Shown here in pieces: positions 21,901 through 33,560 of a DNA stretch of 64,000 nt. How positions within the stretch are numbered: position 1 is the stretch's first letter; each line of letters begins with the position of its first letter. The notes under the pieces were generated by a model that was given only the letters and a program-made list of their open reading frames with translations, had not been told where the DNA came from and did no database searches. Source of the stretch: Pratylenchus scribneri (Eukaryota; Nematoda; Chromadorea; Rhabditida; Pratylenchidae); NCBI GenBank assembly GCA_030063045.1, contig JAQSEB010000121.1:186001-250000 (forward strand), written 5' to 3'. The translations under genes were made by a program, and so were the position numbers.

Positions 21901-22819
21901 CGAAGAAACAACAATGGAAAATGAATTCAACATTTGGGCATCAAGATGGACAAATTACAGAAGGTAAATTATATTAATAATATTTTGTTAAAAATGCCAA
22001 TAAATATATATATGTTCAGATTAATTTTGAAAATTGGTTAATTCCGGAATTATCTAAGTGCATGATTAATTAATTTTGAGAATCTTGGCTTCTATTAAGT
22101 GTCGTAAGGACTCAAGAAAAGGCTAATTCGAATCGGTTTAGTCAATATACATACTTTAGGAAATTTCGATTTCCTACTCTTCTGGGCTTCTTTCGACCAT
22201 TTCCTGCGACATAACCCTATCCTAAACCTCTAAACTGATCTAAAATCGAAATTTCATATATTTTTATCGACCAGCCGAGTTGAATTATCCTACTCCCAAA
22301 TTTGTATGACACTTAAAAGTTGAGATTTCTAAAATAAACCAAGCAAAAAACTTGGAAGATTCCGGAATTAACCGATTTACAATATTCGCTGTAGAAGAGT
22401 ATATTATGAGCATATTCAATTTATTTTATTGTATTTTTAATTTTTATAAAATTTTAAAATTTAATTATCAAATCTTTTCAGATGAAATTGATGCCGCCTT
22501 TGTGGTGCCATACAATTGCAACTCACTTCACCTGGCATCGGCCATTTCCATCGCATTTTTCATTTCACATCTTGTCATTTTTGCCATTTTTTTCCTCTCA
22601 ATTCCATATTTCAAATGGCTTGACTGGGCCACCAGATGCCCATATAGCTGCTTCTATGGCCACCGTAATCCACCAAAACTATGCCGACATTGTCCAATGG
22701 GAAGGATGAAAATGGAACGGCATGAACTTACAGCAGAAGAGATAGAAGATCGACCATCAATTTCGGTTAATTGCCGCAGTATTCTAAAAAGATGTATAAC
22801 ACAAAGAAATCGAAACTAA
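18981..22819 (+). CDS. Four-pass membrane protein, unknown family (7 exons)
   Basis: Exons 18981-19049, 19092-19202, 19551-19727, 20923-21070, 21132-21259, 21705-21963 and 22482-22819 join in phase into about 409 residues ending in TAA. Hydrophobic segments lie in exon 2 (IALFLGFLLWIPFSAILYFA), exon 3 (two: around FSMLIIWMYVLVVYLPIF and HLIMLLFSLCTM running into IIIGFYAFHTGYLI of exon 4) and exon 7 (AISIAFFISHLVIFAIFFLS). Between the third and fourth lies a large loop with a Cys-rich part (CESSNKCPEW..CP, then GCRKNCSPRP) and a long charged, probably coiled-coil stretch. The C-terminal tail is again Cys/basic rich (RCPYSCFYGH..RHCP). No family is recognised. Intron 3 (19728-20922) holds nested mobile elements. 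Confidence 0.65.
19810..20780. mobile_element. MITE-like element interrupted by a second element
   Basis: Internal sequence blocks (AATCTGAGCTTATTTTTGCG, CTGATCAACACCACAAATTA and a TTCGTAAATGGAAAAGTAAC end) relate it to the 17.0-17.5 kb element. Its right half is present twice: 20062-20215 and 20587-20730 both hold AATAGGGCTGTCGGCTCTGA and CCAACTCCATTGTATCGTTG, flanking the inserted element. It lies within intron 3 of the four-pass membrane gene. Boundaries are approximate. Confidence 0.6.
20205..20577. mobile_element. Inverted-repeat element (ACACTTGCGGAC family), copy 1
   Basis: The ends carry GACACTTGCGGA...GACGAAACGGTCTGG and, inverted, CCGTTTGGTCCGCAAGTGTCG. The interior is a long imperfect palindrome built on GGCCATAACTCGGTGAATATT and its mirror. 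No coding capacity. Copies 2 and 3 lie at 35.6 and 37.5 kb. Confidence 0.7.
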
Positions 22820-23537
22820 TTTTGCCAAAATAGAAAAATATTCACAATTATAATGCTACCTCATGGAATTAAAATTTAATTTTCATTTAACAAATAATAA
22901 TCAATTATTTTTTATATTGATCATATAATACAAAAAACCTCAATTGTTATAATGTAATTGATAAAACTCTTTATGATTTATCGATTAATAATAATTTGAC
23001 TTATTAATTTTTATGTTTAGTAATTGCTAAAAAAGTTCTGAACCAAAGACCCAAATTGATTTAAACTTTTCAAAATACCTATTTTCGACTAATAAATCTA
23101 GAAAATATTAATTTATTTAATTGATCCCTCTAGTTGAACTCTATCAAATCATTTATGATTTATTCTAACTTAATTTTTTTTGGTAAATTTAAATAGAATT
23201 CATTTTTCATTGTAAAATTTGTATAATTTAAATTTATAAATTTATGAAAAATCAAATATTTTTAATTTTTCAATCCTATTAATTTTGATTAATTAAAGAT
23301 TATATAATAAAATGTAAATATTTAAAACAAAACTTTAATGAATAACTCAAAAGAATTATTTAATTATTATCATTATCAAATTGGATTGAATGTAAAACAA
23401 AATAAATTTGAATTATTATAATAATAAATAAGTTTAAAAAGAATTGAAAAAAATAATTAAAATTCAGAATAAATGATTTTCAGAAAATTAAATTCAGCAT
23501 TCATCGTCGGAAAATTCACCTCCATTTTTTATCCAAT
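22820..23537. other. AT-rich spacer between convergent genes
   Basis: 3' flanks of the four-pass membrane gene (+) and the topoisomerase-like/CCCH gene (-). Extremely AT-rich, with no gene or repeat recognised. Confidence 0.5.
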
Positions 23538-26500
23538 TTAGTATTGGTTGCTTCGACGCTTCGGAACCGGTGCCCTCATTCGTTGTTTTGGTGTACCATT
23601 TTGTGGTGGCAATGCGCCCTTGACAATTTTTGCGCCAATCTGTTGAACCGGTGGTGAAGCAAAAAAACCGTTTGATGGACCCGGACGAGCTTAAAAATGA
23701 GAAAAAATTAATTTATACAATTTCATACAGTTTTATTTGTGTTTTGGAACAAAAAATTTGCATAATATTTTAAAAATATCATTTTTAAAAAATCCAAAAA
23801 TATTTCATTTATATATAGATCAAAAAAAAATTATAAAAATTTTTTCCACTTTATTTTGTTTTATTAAAATATGAAAATTTCAGCAAATTAATTTTTTTAA
23901 GATAAAATTTTAAATTAAAATTCACCATTTGGTCCTGGTTGAGTCCGACGAAATTGTTGCTGTCCCATTGTCGTACGAACTGAAAAGAAAAATTTTAAAA
24001 TTTTTGGCCGGCCAAATTTAATTTTTCCCAAAATCCCACCAAAATTTAAAAAATTTTAATTTACCCAATTGGCCATTCAATTGGGAATTTGATGCTGTTG
24101 TTCGTGGTGTCCCATTTTGTCGCTGTCCTCCTCCGTACGGTGTTGTGACAATCCCATTTTGCCCTCCTCCGCGATTTCCACTCCAATTTCCATTTGGCCC
24201 ATCATTAAAATTCGATACCCGTGCCCTGGAACGTGTCATTGGGCCTTGTTGTTGCTGTTGTTGTGGATGTGGATATTGCATCGGATTGAAACGATTTGGA
24301 CGTTTTGCTCTTGGTTCTCCATATTGTTGATTGTCAGAATTCAGTTGGCGTCCGCTGTCCACATTTCCATCATTTCGTCGTGATTGCCAATTTCTGCTTG
24401 AATTGGCAACTGCATCCTCCTCCTGCAGTTCCGGATAGGGACGCTTTCGATTTTGTGGAAGACCGCGGAAAGGTGGACGAGTGGAAGGAGCCGGCTAGAA
24501 AAGAAAATTTAAAAAAAATTTTTTTTAAATATTTTTTAATTTATATTTTAACTATTTAAATTAAAGAAGAAAGGAGCTTGCCTCTTCCCAGGAGTCATTC
24601 AAATTTCGAAGTTCCTCCTGGCCATGCGCAAAATTGCATTGGTCCCCCTGGGTACATGAATTGCCAAGCCAAAACTGAAAAAATATTTTTAATTGAAATT
24701 ATTAGAATTATTAATGGATTAAAGGCAATTAATCTACCCATTTTGCTAAAGTTTAAATATAGAACCATAAATTCATTCAAAATCCCATTTTAAATAAATT
24801 CTGGACCTTGCAAATTGTGGTTTTGTATTTGGCTGGATCGAAATTTCCATTTTGTCCAGCTCCTCCATTTGCATTTTCAGCCTCTTCCCAAGAATCATTC
24901 AAATGTCGAAGATCATTCTGGCCATGCGCAAATTTGCATTGGTCTCCATGGGCACATGATTTGAAAGCAAGCCAAAACTGAAAAAAATTTTTAATTGAAA
25001 TTATTAGAATTATTAATGGATTAAAGCCAATTAAACTCATTTGCTTAAGTTTATATAATATAGAACTATAACTTCATTCAAAAAATTCCCATTTTAAATA
25101 AATTTTGGACCTTGCAAATTGTGGTTTTGTATTTTGCTGGATCGAATGCAATCGCATTTCTTGCCATTTCATTTTCATTTTGTTCAGCTCCAGAATTAAC
25201 ATTTCCAATTCGGTTTCCGCCTCCACTTCGCAGAATATATTGCCTTCGTGGTGGGAATGTCATTGGCATATCTATGGCAATTTTAAAATTTTTTAAGATT
25301 TCATATACATTTTTTGAATAAATATATATTAAAATTTGTATTTTTGCAAATCAGAATTTGTGTTTTTATAATACAGAAATTGTGTTTTTGTATTTACTTA
25401 ATCAGAATTTGTGTTTTTGCAAAGCAGAATTTGTGTTTTTGCAAATCAAAATTTGTGTGCAAATCAGAATTTGTGTTTTTGCAAAGCAGAATTTGTGTTT
25501 TTGCAAATCAGAATTTGTGTTTTTGCAAATCAGAATTTGTGTTTTTGCAAATCAGAATTTGTGTTTTTGCAAAGCAGAATTTGTGTTTTTGCAAATCAGA
25601 AAACGTGTTTTTGCAAATCAGAATTTGTGTTTTTGCAAATCAGAAAACGTGTTATTAGAATCAGAAATTGTGTTTTTTTTGTTTTCTTTATAAATCGTAA
25701 TTTGTGTTTTCGCAATCAGAAATTGTGTTTTTGTTTTTTTTACAAATCGTAATTTGTGTTTTGGCAATTCAGGAAATTATTTTTTTTTTTGATTTTTTTA
25801 AAGAATTTTTATTTCAAATATATTTTGCTACTTTGCAAATTTCCCTTCAATTTACCGTGATTGTATCCATTCATTACTAGTTCTTCTCGATCACGACTTC
25901 GGCTGTCTCTTGGCAGTGGGCTTTCGAATTGAACACGCCTTGATATTCTATCTGGCAATCGTCTGGGTGGGTGAGTGCGCAAAATGGACGTTGGCATAGT
26001 ACTTCCACGATCGCTCCAATCTGCTGCTGGAGGTGGCATTGGCGAAGCATTTCGCCTGCCGCTGTGTTGGCGTGAACGGCTTCGCTCCAATTCGGCTGTA
26101 AATAAATTAATAATTAAAAAATTATTGCTCCTCTCCTTTTAAATTTAATTTTTTAATAAGGAAAAAATATTTTTAAATTGTAAGTCTTCCAATTTTAAAT
26201 ATCAAAAATATGGATTTTCACTCACCCTCATCATTCGAATCACTTTCTAGAGCCATTTGTTCGCGCTCGCGCATGAATGAATTTGCCTCATCCTGAATAC
26301 TGTCCACATCATCGCTGTTTTCCACCAAATCATCATCCTCAATGAAGACATCATCATCATCAACATCTTCGTCCAATGCGATTTGGTCAGAAATTTTTTG
26401 CATACCATCAGAACTTAGCGTAATAAATTGTCCAACCATCTGTTTTGGATAAAAAAAATGAGTTTTTTCAATTAAAAGTATTATTATTTTTTAATTTTAA

Positions 26501-29500
26501 AATTATATAAAATATATTTATTTAAAAATTTACATTGATCAATTTTTTCTCTTTCAACTTTTTGAACATTTCAGGAATTTGCAAAGCACAACAGTCATTT
26601 TCGGCCAGCATTCCGATGAATTCCAACTGAGTTAAGCCATGATTCGGACGACCATTGGAGTCCACAACATTGCATTTTTGCGCATCACTAAAAATAATTT
26701 TATTTAATTATAATTTCAGCAAATATTTATTTTTGTATTATTAAAATAATTATTTAGCATGAGATTTCACATAATCAATATTATTAGTGAAAAATAACAA
26801 AAAATAATTTAATTTTATTATTAAAATATTTAAAAAAATTTAATTTATAATTTTGGATATTAATAATTTTTAATTTTCTAAATTAAAAATTTCTCACCTG
26901 ACAATGTAGTTGTTGAAATTTCGAATTTTCTCTGCCAATGAATTGGGTAATTTTTCAAGACTGCCTTTTGGTTTCAATTGTGGCAAAATTTTGAACAAAT
27001 TTATGGTGGATGGATCCAAAACTTTGCATTCATATTTGAATTTTTCGGACCCAATTTCGAAGCTTAAAAAAATAAAAAAAATTTGTGCAAACTAATTAAT
27101 ATTAAACCCACATGAATTTGTAATTGGACATTTTGTACGGCACATGGAATGTGGCCAAAAAATGACGACAAATCAACAAATACATCGCCTTTTCTTTGCC
27201 TTTAATAAAATGAAATTAATTTTTAATTTATTTAAATTTCTCCACCTTCCAATGTCCTTTTCTCTTCCAAATTCATTTGCCCCATCAAATTTGGTTGAAT
27301 TGGTTCGGCGCCATTGCCATTCATTGTTGTTGGTGCTTGTTTTGCCCGCTTTTGTGAATTTTTTGCATCACTCCATGGTCGCCAATGGCTCAAATAAATC
27401 TGAAAAAGGAAAATAAATTCCCTCGATTTAATTCAACCTAACCTTTTCTACCTGAGCATCAATTCGGCCTTCCGAACCACAGATTTCGTCCATTTGCTTT
27501 ATCACTTGCTTGATGCGATCTAAAAAGTATGCAAAAATTTTGTAAAAAATATTTTATTATATTGAAAATTTTTTAGAAATATTTAAAAATTTTTTAAGCT
27601 GATTTTGAATTGTTAAAATTTGTATATTTTACAAAAATTTAAATTTAATTTTATTATTAATTCCTTTAGTAAATACCCAAAAAATTAAAATTTTAACCCA
27701 CTTTCGGATGGGAATCCAGGCATAAATGTGTTGGCCAATGTTCTCGGATTTGTGATGAATCCTTTGTTGAACAATTTGGTGGCGATTTCCATGGCTTCGG
27801 TCGGTTCCAACTCCAAAGATGGGTCCTCACTATAAATGAAAATTTTAATTAAAATTATTAATTATTTAATTTTTTAAATTTTAATTAAAATATATTTAAT
27901 TTTTTTAAATTTAATTAAAAAATTATTTTCTAAATTTTTCGAAATTTTAATTAAAATTATTTTTTAAATTTTTCAAAATTTTAATTAAAAATATTAATTA
28001 TTTTTTTTTAATTTAATTAAAAATATTATTTAATTTTTTCTCAATTTAATTAAAATAAATTATTTAATTTCTTCCAAAATTTAATAAAAATATTATTTTT
28101 TGCTAAAATTTATAAAAAATATTATATAATTTTTTAAAATTTTAATTATAATTATTAATTTTTTCCAAATTTTAATTAAAATTATTTTTCAATTTTTTCA
28201 AATTTTAATTAAAATTTTTATTTAATTTTTTTTCCAATTTAATATATTATTTAATTTTTCCAAATTTTATTTAAAATTATTTTTTAAATTTTTTAAAATT
28301 TTAATTAAAATTATTTATTTTTTTCCCACCTGCACATTTGCAACAAACTGATCATGTTCAAAGGGGCAGGCGGCCGAATTGTTTCTCTCGGAGTTGATGT
28401 GTTCATTAATTCGGCGTATGCCTGCTTATTTAAAAAATGAATTAATATTATATAAAATAAGGAATTTCACCTTCAAAGCCTGCAATCGATCATCGCCAAA
28501 TGGTTTGTCCACATCGTTGAATGGGCCATCCACATGTTTGACAGTGATTCTACCATCACCTGCTGTAGCTTTAATGTTACGAAGACGGCAAATAACCTGT
28601 GAATGAAATGAGGAAATTTTTATTGTTTTAATTATTTGTATTTATTAAATTTCGAATTTATTTTGCAAAAAATCCAATTTAGGGTTTAGGCATATTTAAT
28701 TAACTTTTTATTTCTATAAAATAATATTTTATTTTTATGATTTGTCAATCAAATTATCAGAAAAATAATCCATCCGAAACTAATAAATGGCATAAATTTG
28801 CCTAATCATAATTCGGCATTTTTAATGAATAATATTAAAAATTTTTAATGCATTAAATATTGCTTATCCAATGTTATATTTAAATGGCAAAATATAAAAT
28901 TTTAGTTTAGACTGTCTGAATTAAAAAAAATGGGAAAATTTTTATCTGGCCAAAACTTTAATATTTTTTGAATTGCATCAAAAATCATCAAGATATGTTC
29001 ATTATTCTAATAAATTCAATACTTTATACTTGTGACCGACCAAGTTGTGGCCAAAATCAGGGATGGCATCGATTTTCGATTTATTTTGTTTCGGTCCGAA
29101 ATTTCGATTTGGTGATTTTCGAAAATTTTTTGGCATTCAGAATTTTCGATTTTCAGAAAATTTAGCAAAATCGGAAAAAATGAAAATTATAGAAAATTAT
29201 AAATGCTTTAGAACGAATTTCTTTCGAATATTTCTTTTTTCTTACATTTTCATTCCTATTTTTAATTTTATGCTCATAATTATGACTATGACCATGAATT
29301 TGTAATTTTTGTAACAACTAAATTTATTAAAGACAAATTTTTACTCCAAATTTAAATAATTTTTATGAATTCTTTTTCGATTTATTTCGTTTCGTCATAA
29401 ATTTTGGCCGTTTTTGGTACCGAAATTTCGATTTTCGAAAATTTTTAGACTCTCCGAAATTTTTATTTTTGTTTTTCCGAAAATTTTGGACCCTCCTAAA

Positions 29501-30565
29501 TTTTGATTTTCTTTTTTTTTGAGACACGTTACCATCCCTACTACAAATCATTCATCCATCCAAAATTTACTCACATTATATTCGCCATCAATTTTGGCCT
29601 CTTGTTTCGCCTTTTTGCTTCGAAGATTTTGCAGCAAATATTTCAGTGCCATCAACATTTCTTCTTCACCAATTTGCTTATTCCATTTCTGTTGATTTTG
29701 ATAAGTGAATGATGAAGATGATAATGAAGCTGAAGGCATTTTTGGAGCGGATGATGATGAAGCTGCGGTTATTTTCGGCAGTGGTGGCGGCGGCTTCTTC
29801 ATCATTTCTCGAAGGTCTGCACACATTGTTTCCACTGCTGGCGATTTCTTCTTCTGCTAAAAATGGGAATTTAAATAAATTTCTACTTTTTGCCTATAAA
29901 AAAATTTTCTATGAATTTTTTTCCACAAATTTCAATTGATCAATTTTGGATTTTTGAGGAAATAATTTATGATTATTTATTTCGATAAATTTTTTACTAC
30001 TTTGCTTGTAATTCAAAAAATATTTATTTCTCTGATGAATTTTTACGAATAGAAAATAAATAATTTTTTGACCCATTTTAAATGGAATAATTTTGGACTT
30101 CGTGGGTAAGGAAAAATATGTTAAGGCAATGGAAGTAAATATTATATTTGCATTTTGGGATATTTTTTATCAGAAAAGGAAGATTTTCCTAATGAGGAAA
30201 TGTCCCAAAAAATTATTAAAAATTATAAAATATTTCCTTTATATGAGATTTTTTGAGATTTTTGCAAATTTAAACACAAATTCTACAAATTCCCAATTTC
30301 TCACATTCATTTGCGAAACATTTCGTTGAACACTGCCTTTATTGGTTGTTTTGCCTGAAGTTGATGCCAATGATGAAGAAGAAGCCATTCTCGAGGATGT
30401 GGGCGTCGCCATTCCATTGCCGTTGCCATTGATATTCCGCGAATTTGGATCCGATGGTCGGAAATGTTGATTTTTTTCATCACCATTTTGGTCTTGATGG
30501 CTGTTTTGAAGGTTTTCGGCCGATTGTTCATCAGCGGAATTTTCGTCAAAGTTGTTTTCCACCAT
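23538..30565 (-). CDS. Degenerate topoisomerase III-beta-like domain fused to CCCH zinc fingers (18 exons)
   Basis: Exons (minus): 30305-30565, 29575-29856, 28471-28596, 28330-28421, 27702-27829, 27452-27519, 27246-27399, 27112-27199, 26898-27062, 26534-26687, 26226-26439, 25856-26095, 25111-25271, 24807-24977, 24582-24674, 24065-24494, 23926-23979, 23538-23689; all phases match, about 1010 residues. Residues 1-150 are Ser/Asn-rich. About 170-560 follow the type IA topoisomerase III-beta core: IRPPAPLNMISLLQ, AMEIATKLFNKGFI, LLICRHFLATF, FEIGSEKF, LTQLEFIGMLAEN. The catalytic Tyr of the YPRTE motif is Asn281 (TNPRTL) and no TOPRIM domain is seen, so cleavage activity is unlikely. Then come an acidic block, an Arg/Ser segment and two CCCH fingers (Cys710/719/725-His729; Cys767/775/781-His785), an RNA-binding type, and a Gln/Arg/Gly-rich tail. 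The intron after 24582 is GC-AG. A two-gene reading is possible, but the junction at 26226/26095 is clean. Confidence 0.75.
24582..25111 (-). repeat. Tandem duplication of a CCCH-finger exon and its intron
   Basis: The unit of intron plus exon start at 24978-25110/24807-24977 is repeated at 24675-24806/24582-24674 with an offset of about 303 bp. Both exons begin FWL..., carry C-x5-C-x3-H (GDQC and FAHGQ) and LNDSWEE. Both introns share GAAATTATTAGAATTATTAA and other blocks, so the duplication is recent. Each finger is split by an intron exactly after its first Cys-Lys. Confidence 0.85.
25335..25690. repeat. 22-bp intronic minisatellite
   Basis: About 15 head-to-tail copies of TCAGAATTTGTGTTTTTGCA plus AA, with variants AAGCAGAATTTG and CAGAAAACGTG. 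It lies in the intron 25272-25855 of the topoisomerase-like/CCCH gene. The + strand stays open through it because the unit has no stop codon in several frames; this is not taken as coding. Confidence 0.9.
27838..28328. repeat. Degenerate AT-rich tandem repeat in an intron
   Basis: Repeated TTTTAATTAAAATTATT-like units of about 40 bp with runs such as TTTTTAAATTTT fill the intron between exons 28330-28421 and 27702-27829 of the topoisomerase-like/CCCH gene. It is low-complexity DNA. Confidence 0.7.
29059..29539. mobile_element. MITE-like element with AGGGATGG ends
   Basis: AGGGATGG at 29059 and its inverse CCATCCCT at 29532-29539 bound a palindromic interior rich in CCGAAATTTCGATTT and CGAAAATTTT. 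It is located in the intron between exons 29575-29856 and 28471-28596 of the topoisomerase-like/CCCH gene. No coding capacity. Confidence 0.6.
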
Positions 30566-31597
30566 TTTTTGAATTCAGAGTTAGACGAAAATTGGCGAAA
30601 ATTTGTTTGAAATTAATAAAATTTTTATCTGAAAATTAATATTTAATTTTGTGAATTAGGGCGAGGGGGACACAAATTTGAATTGGGTTTTTAAATAGCA
30701 AGGTTTCTATTGAAATTTTTGAGTGGTAAAGGTTGGGGATCTGGGGAGTTGGGAATGAATGAAGAAAAAGAATAATTTTAATATAAAAAATTGCTTCTAT
30801 TTATAATGAAATTTTAATTAGGGAATAGGGCACATCTGATTCAAAAAATGGAAATTTAAATTACATTCTCAGATTAAAAAAATGACGGAGATCAAATTTT
30901 CACTGAAACAAAATATAGAAAATCTTCCATATTTGGTCGGTGATTTTGTAAATGAAAAATGGTGAATGTGGTGAACACATTTTCATTGCCATATTTGCCG
31001 TCGTGTCCTTCCCTGAGTCCATCCTCCGTCCTACGTCCATATCCATTTTTTATCCATTTTTGCCCATTCATTCACATTCATTCATTCATCAATGTTCTCC
31101 CCTTCGGGGATATTTTCACGTCGATGTCGACCCATCACTTTTTTGCCCCCATTTACCTTTTCCCAGTCCCTATTGCACAATTTTTGCCCCGATCCAATCA
31201 TTTTTACTGTCCATCATTTTTTCCTTTGCTGAATAATCAAAAATGGAAAATGAATGGATTGCTCCCAGCAATTCGGCCAATATTCCTTTTTTAAAGTGTT
31301 CTTTGGACTTTGTCAATGAAAAATGCAAATTTTTCTTGGAAATATTGGAAAATGAAATAAAAAATATATAATTTGAATGGATTGAAAATTAATTTTTCTT
31401 AATTATTATTAATTTCGTGCAGTGGTAATGGCATATGATCATTGCGGTTGGGTGGTCATTTCCGTCTCGGTGCTTCAACGATTTTGACGGACCATAGCTC
31501 ATCAATCAAATAATCATTTAAAATGATCTGATAAAGTGCATCTTATAGCCCTAAGTATTAGCTATCTATTGGTAATTGAAGCCAATAATTATGGTTT
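30566..31597. other. Upstream region of the topoisomerase-like/CCCH gene
   Basis: The 5' flank of a minus-strand gene. A GC-richer, pyrimidine-rich stretch on the + strand at about 30990-31210 may be promoter DNA. The open frames in it have no protein-like character. Confidence 0.4.
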
Positions 31598-32155
31598 ATG
31601 CACTTTAGATCTTTTAACCCCAAATTTTTTGCATTTTCTAGAATAAAAAATGATGCAGAATTCATATATGATATCCTTTTCGTCATATCTTGCCATCTTG
31701 GTAAGATAATGCCGACTTTTTACCAAGAAAAAGTAAAGGGGGGACGACCAAGGACATTTTTGGTCAAAATTTTTATATGGCAATATAATAGCTAACGCAG
31801 TTCGATGAGAGGAATCGAATGATACCACTTTTATGGGGTAATATTTAATTATTGGCAAGTTAGAAGTCTAAATACCTTACCAAGACAAATATTTCTTTTG
31901 GTCATAACTTGACAATAACTGCATATTACCCCATAAAAGTGGTACCATTCGATTCCTCTCATCGAACTGCGTTGAATGAGCTATTATATTTGCCATATAA
32001 AAATTTTGACCAAAAATGCCCTTGGTCCCCCTTTACTTTTTTCTTGATAAAAGTTGGCATTATCTTACCAAGATGGCAAGATACGACAAAAAAGATGTCA
32101 AATCTGAGTTCAGCAGCATTTTTTACCTAGAAAATACAAAAAAAATTTGGGGGCC
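31598..32155. mobile_element. Long fold-back element, ~240-bp arms
   Basis: The left arm (31598-31850) and right arm (31912-32155) are near-perfect inverted copies: for example TTATCTTACCAAGATGGCAA on the right mirrors TTGCCATCTTGGTAAGATAA on the left, and CATAAAAGTGGTACCATTCG mirrors CGAATGATACCACTTTTATG. A loop of about 60 bp separates them. No coding capacity. Only this copy is in the window. Confidence 0.8.
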
Positions 32156-32242
32156 GGATTCTTTAGGATTGCCCTTGGTTAACTGGATGGCGAGCTGCAG
32201 CCAGTCAAAAATCGCTGATGAGTGAGACGAAAATGTCCCTCA

Positions 32243-32580
32243 CAAAAGAAGAAATTACTGCTTTTTTTGCTTTATTTATTTAGTTTACCAACCACTTTGT
32301 TCTGCACTAATGAATCTTTATAGGCAATCTCAGACAAGCAAGGAAATAAAAGAGAGAAGCCATTTGTTCCCTCCCTTCGTTGCCCACGCCCATTCAATTT
32401 CTCTCCTTTCTAAATAATTTTCTACACCGCGACACTTTTTCTATGGATGAATTCTCACATTTATATAAGCGAAGTCGTTTCTTCGAAGGATGTGGAAGGT
32501 CCGGCGGTGGATGGATTATCAAATAAAAGAAAATGGATGCGGGAATGGAAGCTTCCATCACCAAAATTTGACCTCCACAT
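32243..32580. repeat. Duplicated ~340-bp non-coding unit, copy 2
   Basis: The second copy of the unit at 13923-14265, in the same orientation. Conserved tracts include CACTAATGAATCTTTA, GAGAGAAGCCATTTGTTCCC, CACCGCGACACTTTTTCTA, TTTATATAAGCGAAGTC and GGTCCGGCGGTGGATGGATT. The middle variable parts differ freely, which suggests selection on the conserved blocks. Confidence 0.6.
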
Positions 32581-33129
32581 TTTTTAAATTTTTTTTTTAT
32601 TAATTTTTAAATTTTTAATTCTCTTATATTCAATTAATTTTAGATTGATGAAATTAGAAATAAAATTTAGCAATACAATTTTAATTTGAGTAAGATGAAT
32701 TTTTTATTTTATTTTCAATTATTTTGGCCTAATTTCTAATTTTCTCCAATTTGGCAAATTTTTTAATCCATAATTTAGTATTTAAAATTAAATTTACCTA
32801 CATTTTCCTTAAAATTCAAGAAAAGAACTTTGCCAAATTTTTTAATTTTTTGTATTTGTTTGCATGACTCAAAATATTTTAATTAAATGTTGCCAATTTT
32901 TTTTGGTCTGACTTTAGCTCCATTTTCAGCGAGGTAGATTCTCTATAATGCCTCATACAAAATTGGAATACAAAATCACCCATTTCCTTCTAATTAAAAT
33001 TTACGGACAATGGCTTTGAACAAAATTGGGAATGTGTCAAGTTTCGTTTGATTTCTATTTTGTACTAAAAAAAGTTGCCCTTTCTCCAAATTGGGACTTT
33101 TTAAAATGCCGGGATTCATGCCAATAGTT
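32581..33129. other. AT-rich intergenic DNA, nothing recognised
   Basis: No open exon, RNA gene or repeat structure could be recognised. Confidence 0.4.
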
Positions 33130-33560
33130 TTTTTAGGTGCTAGGTCGATTCCACAATGGTACAAATATGGGCGATTCCACAATGGTACAAATATAAAGTT
33201 TTTGGCTTCTAATAAATCAGAAACTGGTTTTAGACCCCACAAACCTTATACCATTTTGTAGATCTCATCAAGACGCATCGAATGGTATACAATATGTTAG
33301 CTTTTGGCCCCAAAATAAGAAGGTTTAAAACCAAAATCTGGAAAAAATGGTTTAAATGGTTTAATACTTTTTAAAATTGACAAAATCATTACAAATTGTA
33401 TACCATTCGATGCGTCTTGATGAGATCTACAAAATGTTATAAGGTTTGTGGTGTCTAAAACCAGTTTCTGATTTATTAGAAGCCAAAAACTTTATATTTG
33501 TACCATTGTGGAATCGCCCATATTTGTACCGCCCTTTGTCAATTGTGGAATCGACCCCGG
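33130..33560. mobile_element. Fold-back element (GATCTC family), best-preserved copy
   Basis: Near-perfect palindrome: GATTCCACAATGGTACAAAT ends, then TTTTTGGCTTCTAATAAATC, CAGAAACTGGTTTTAGACC and TAGATCTCATCAAGACGCAT on the left arm, each mirrored on the right. The unique centre is about 100 bp (around GGTTTAAATGGTTTAATAC). No coding capacity. The left end repeats GCGATTCCACAATGG twice. Confidence 0.85.

Noticed and set aside
25314..25752. Open frames of about 110 codons of repeated FCKSEFVFLQIRICV type
   Set aside because: They come from the 22-bp intronic minisatellite inside the topoisomerase-like/CCCH gene.
30952..31294. Overlapping + strand frames of 94 and 111 codons
   Set aside because: Pro/Ser/Phe-rich products of a pyrimidine-rich promoter-like tract in two frames at once; neither looks like a protein.
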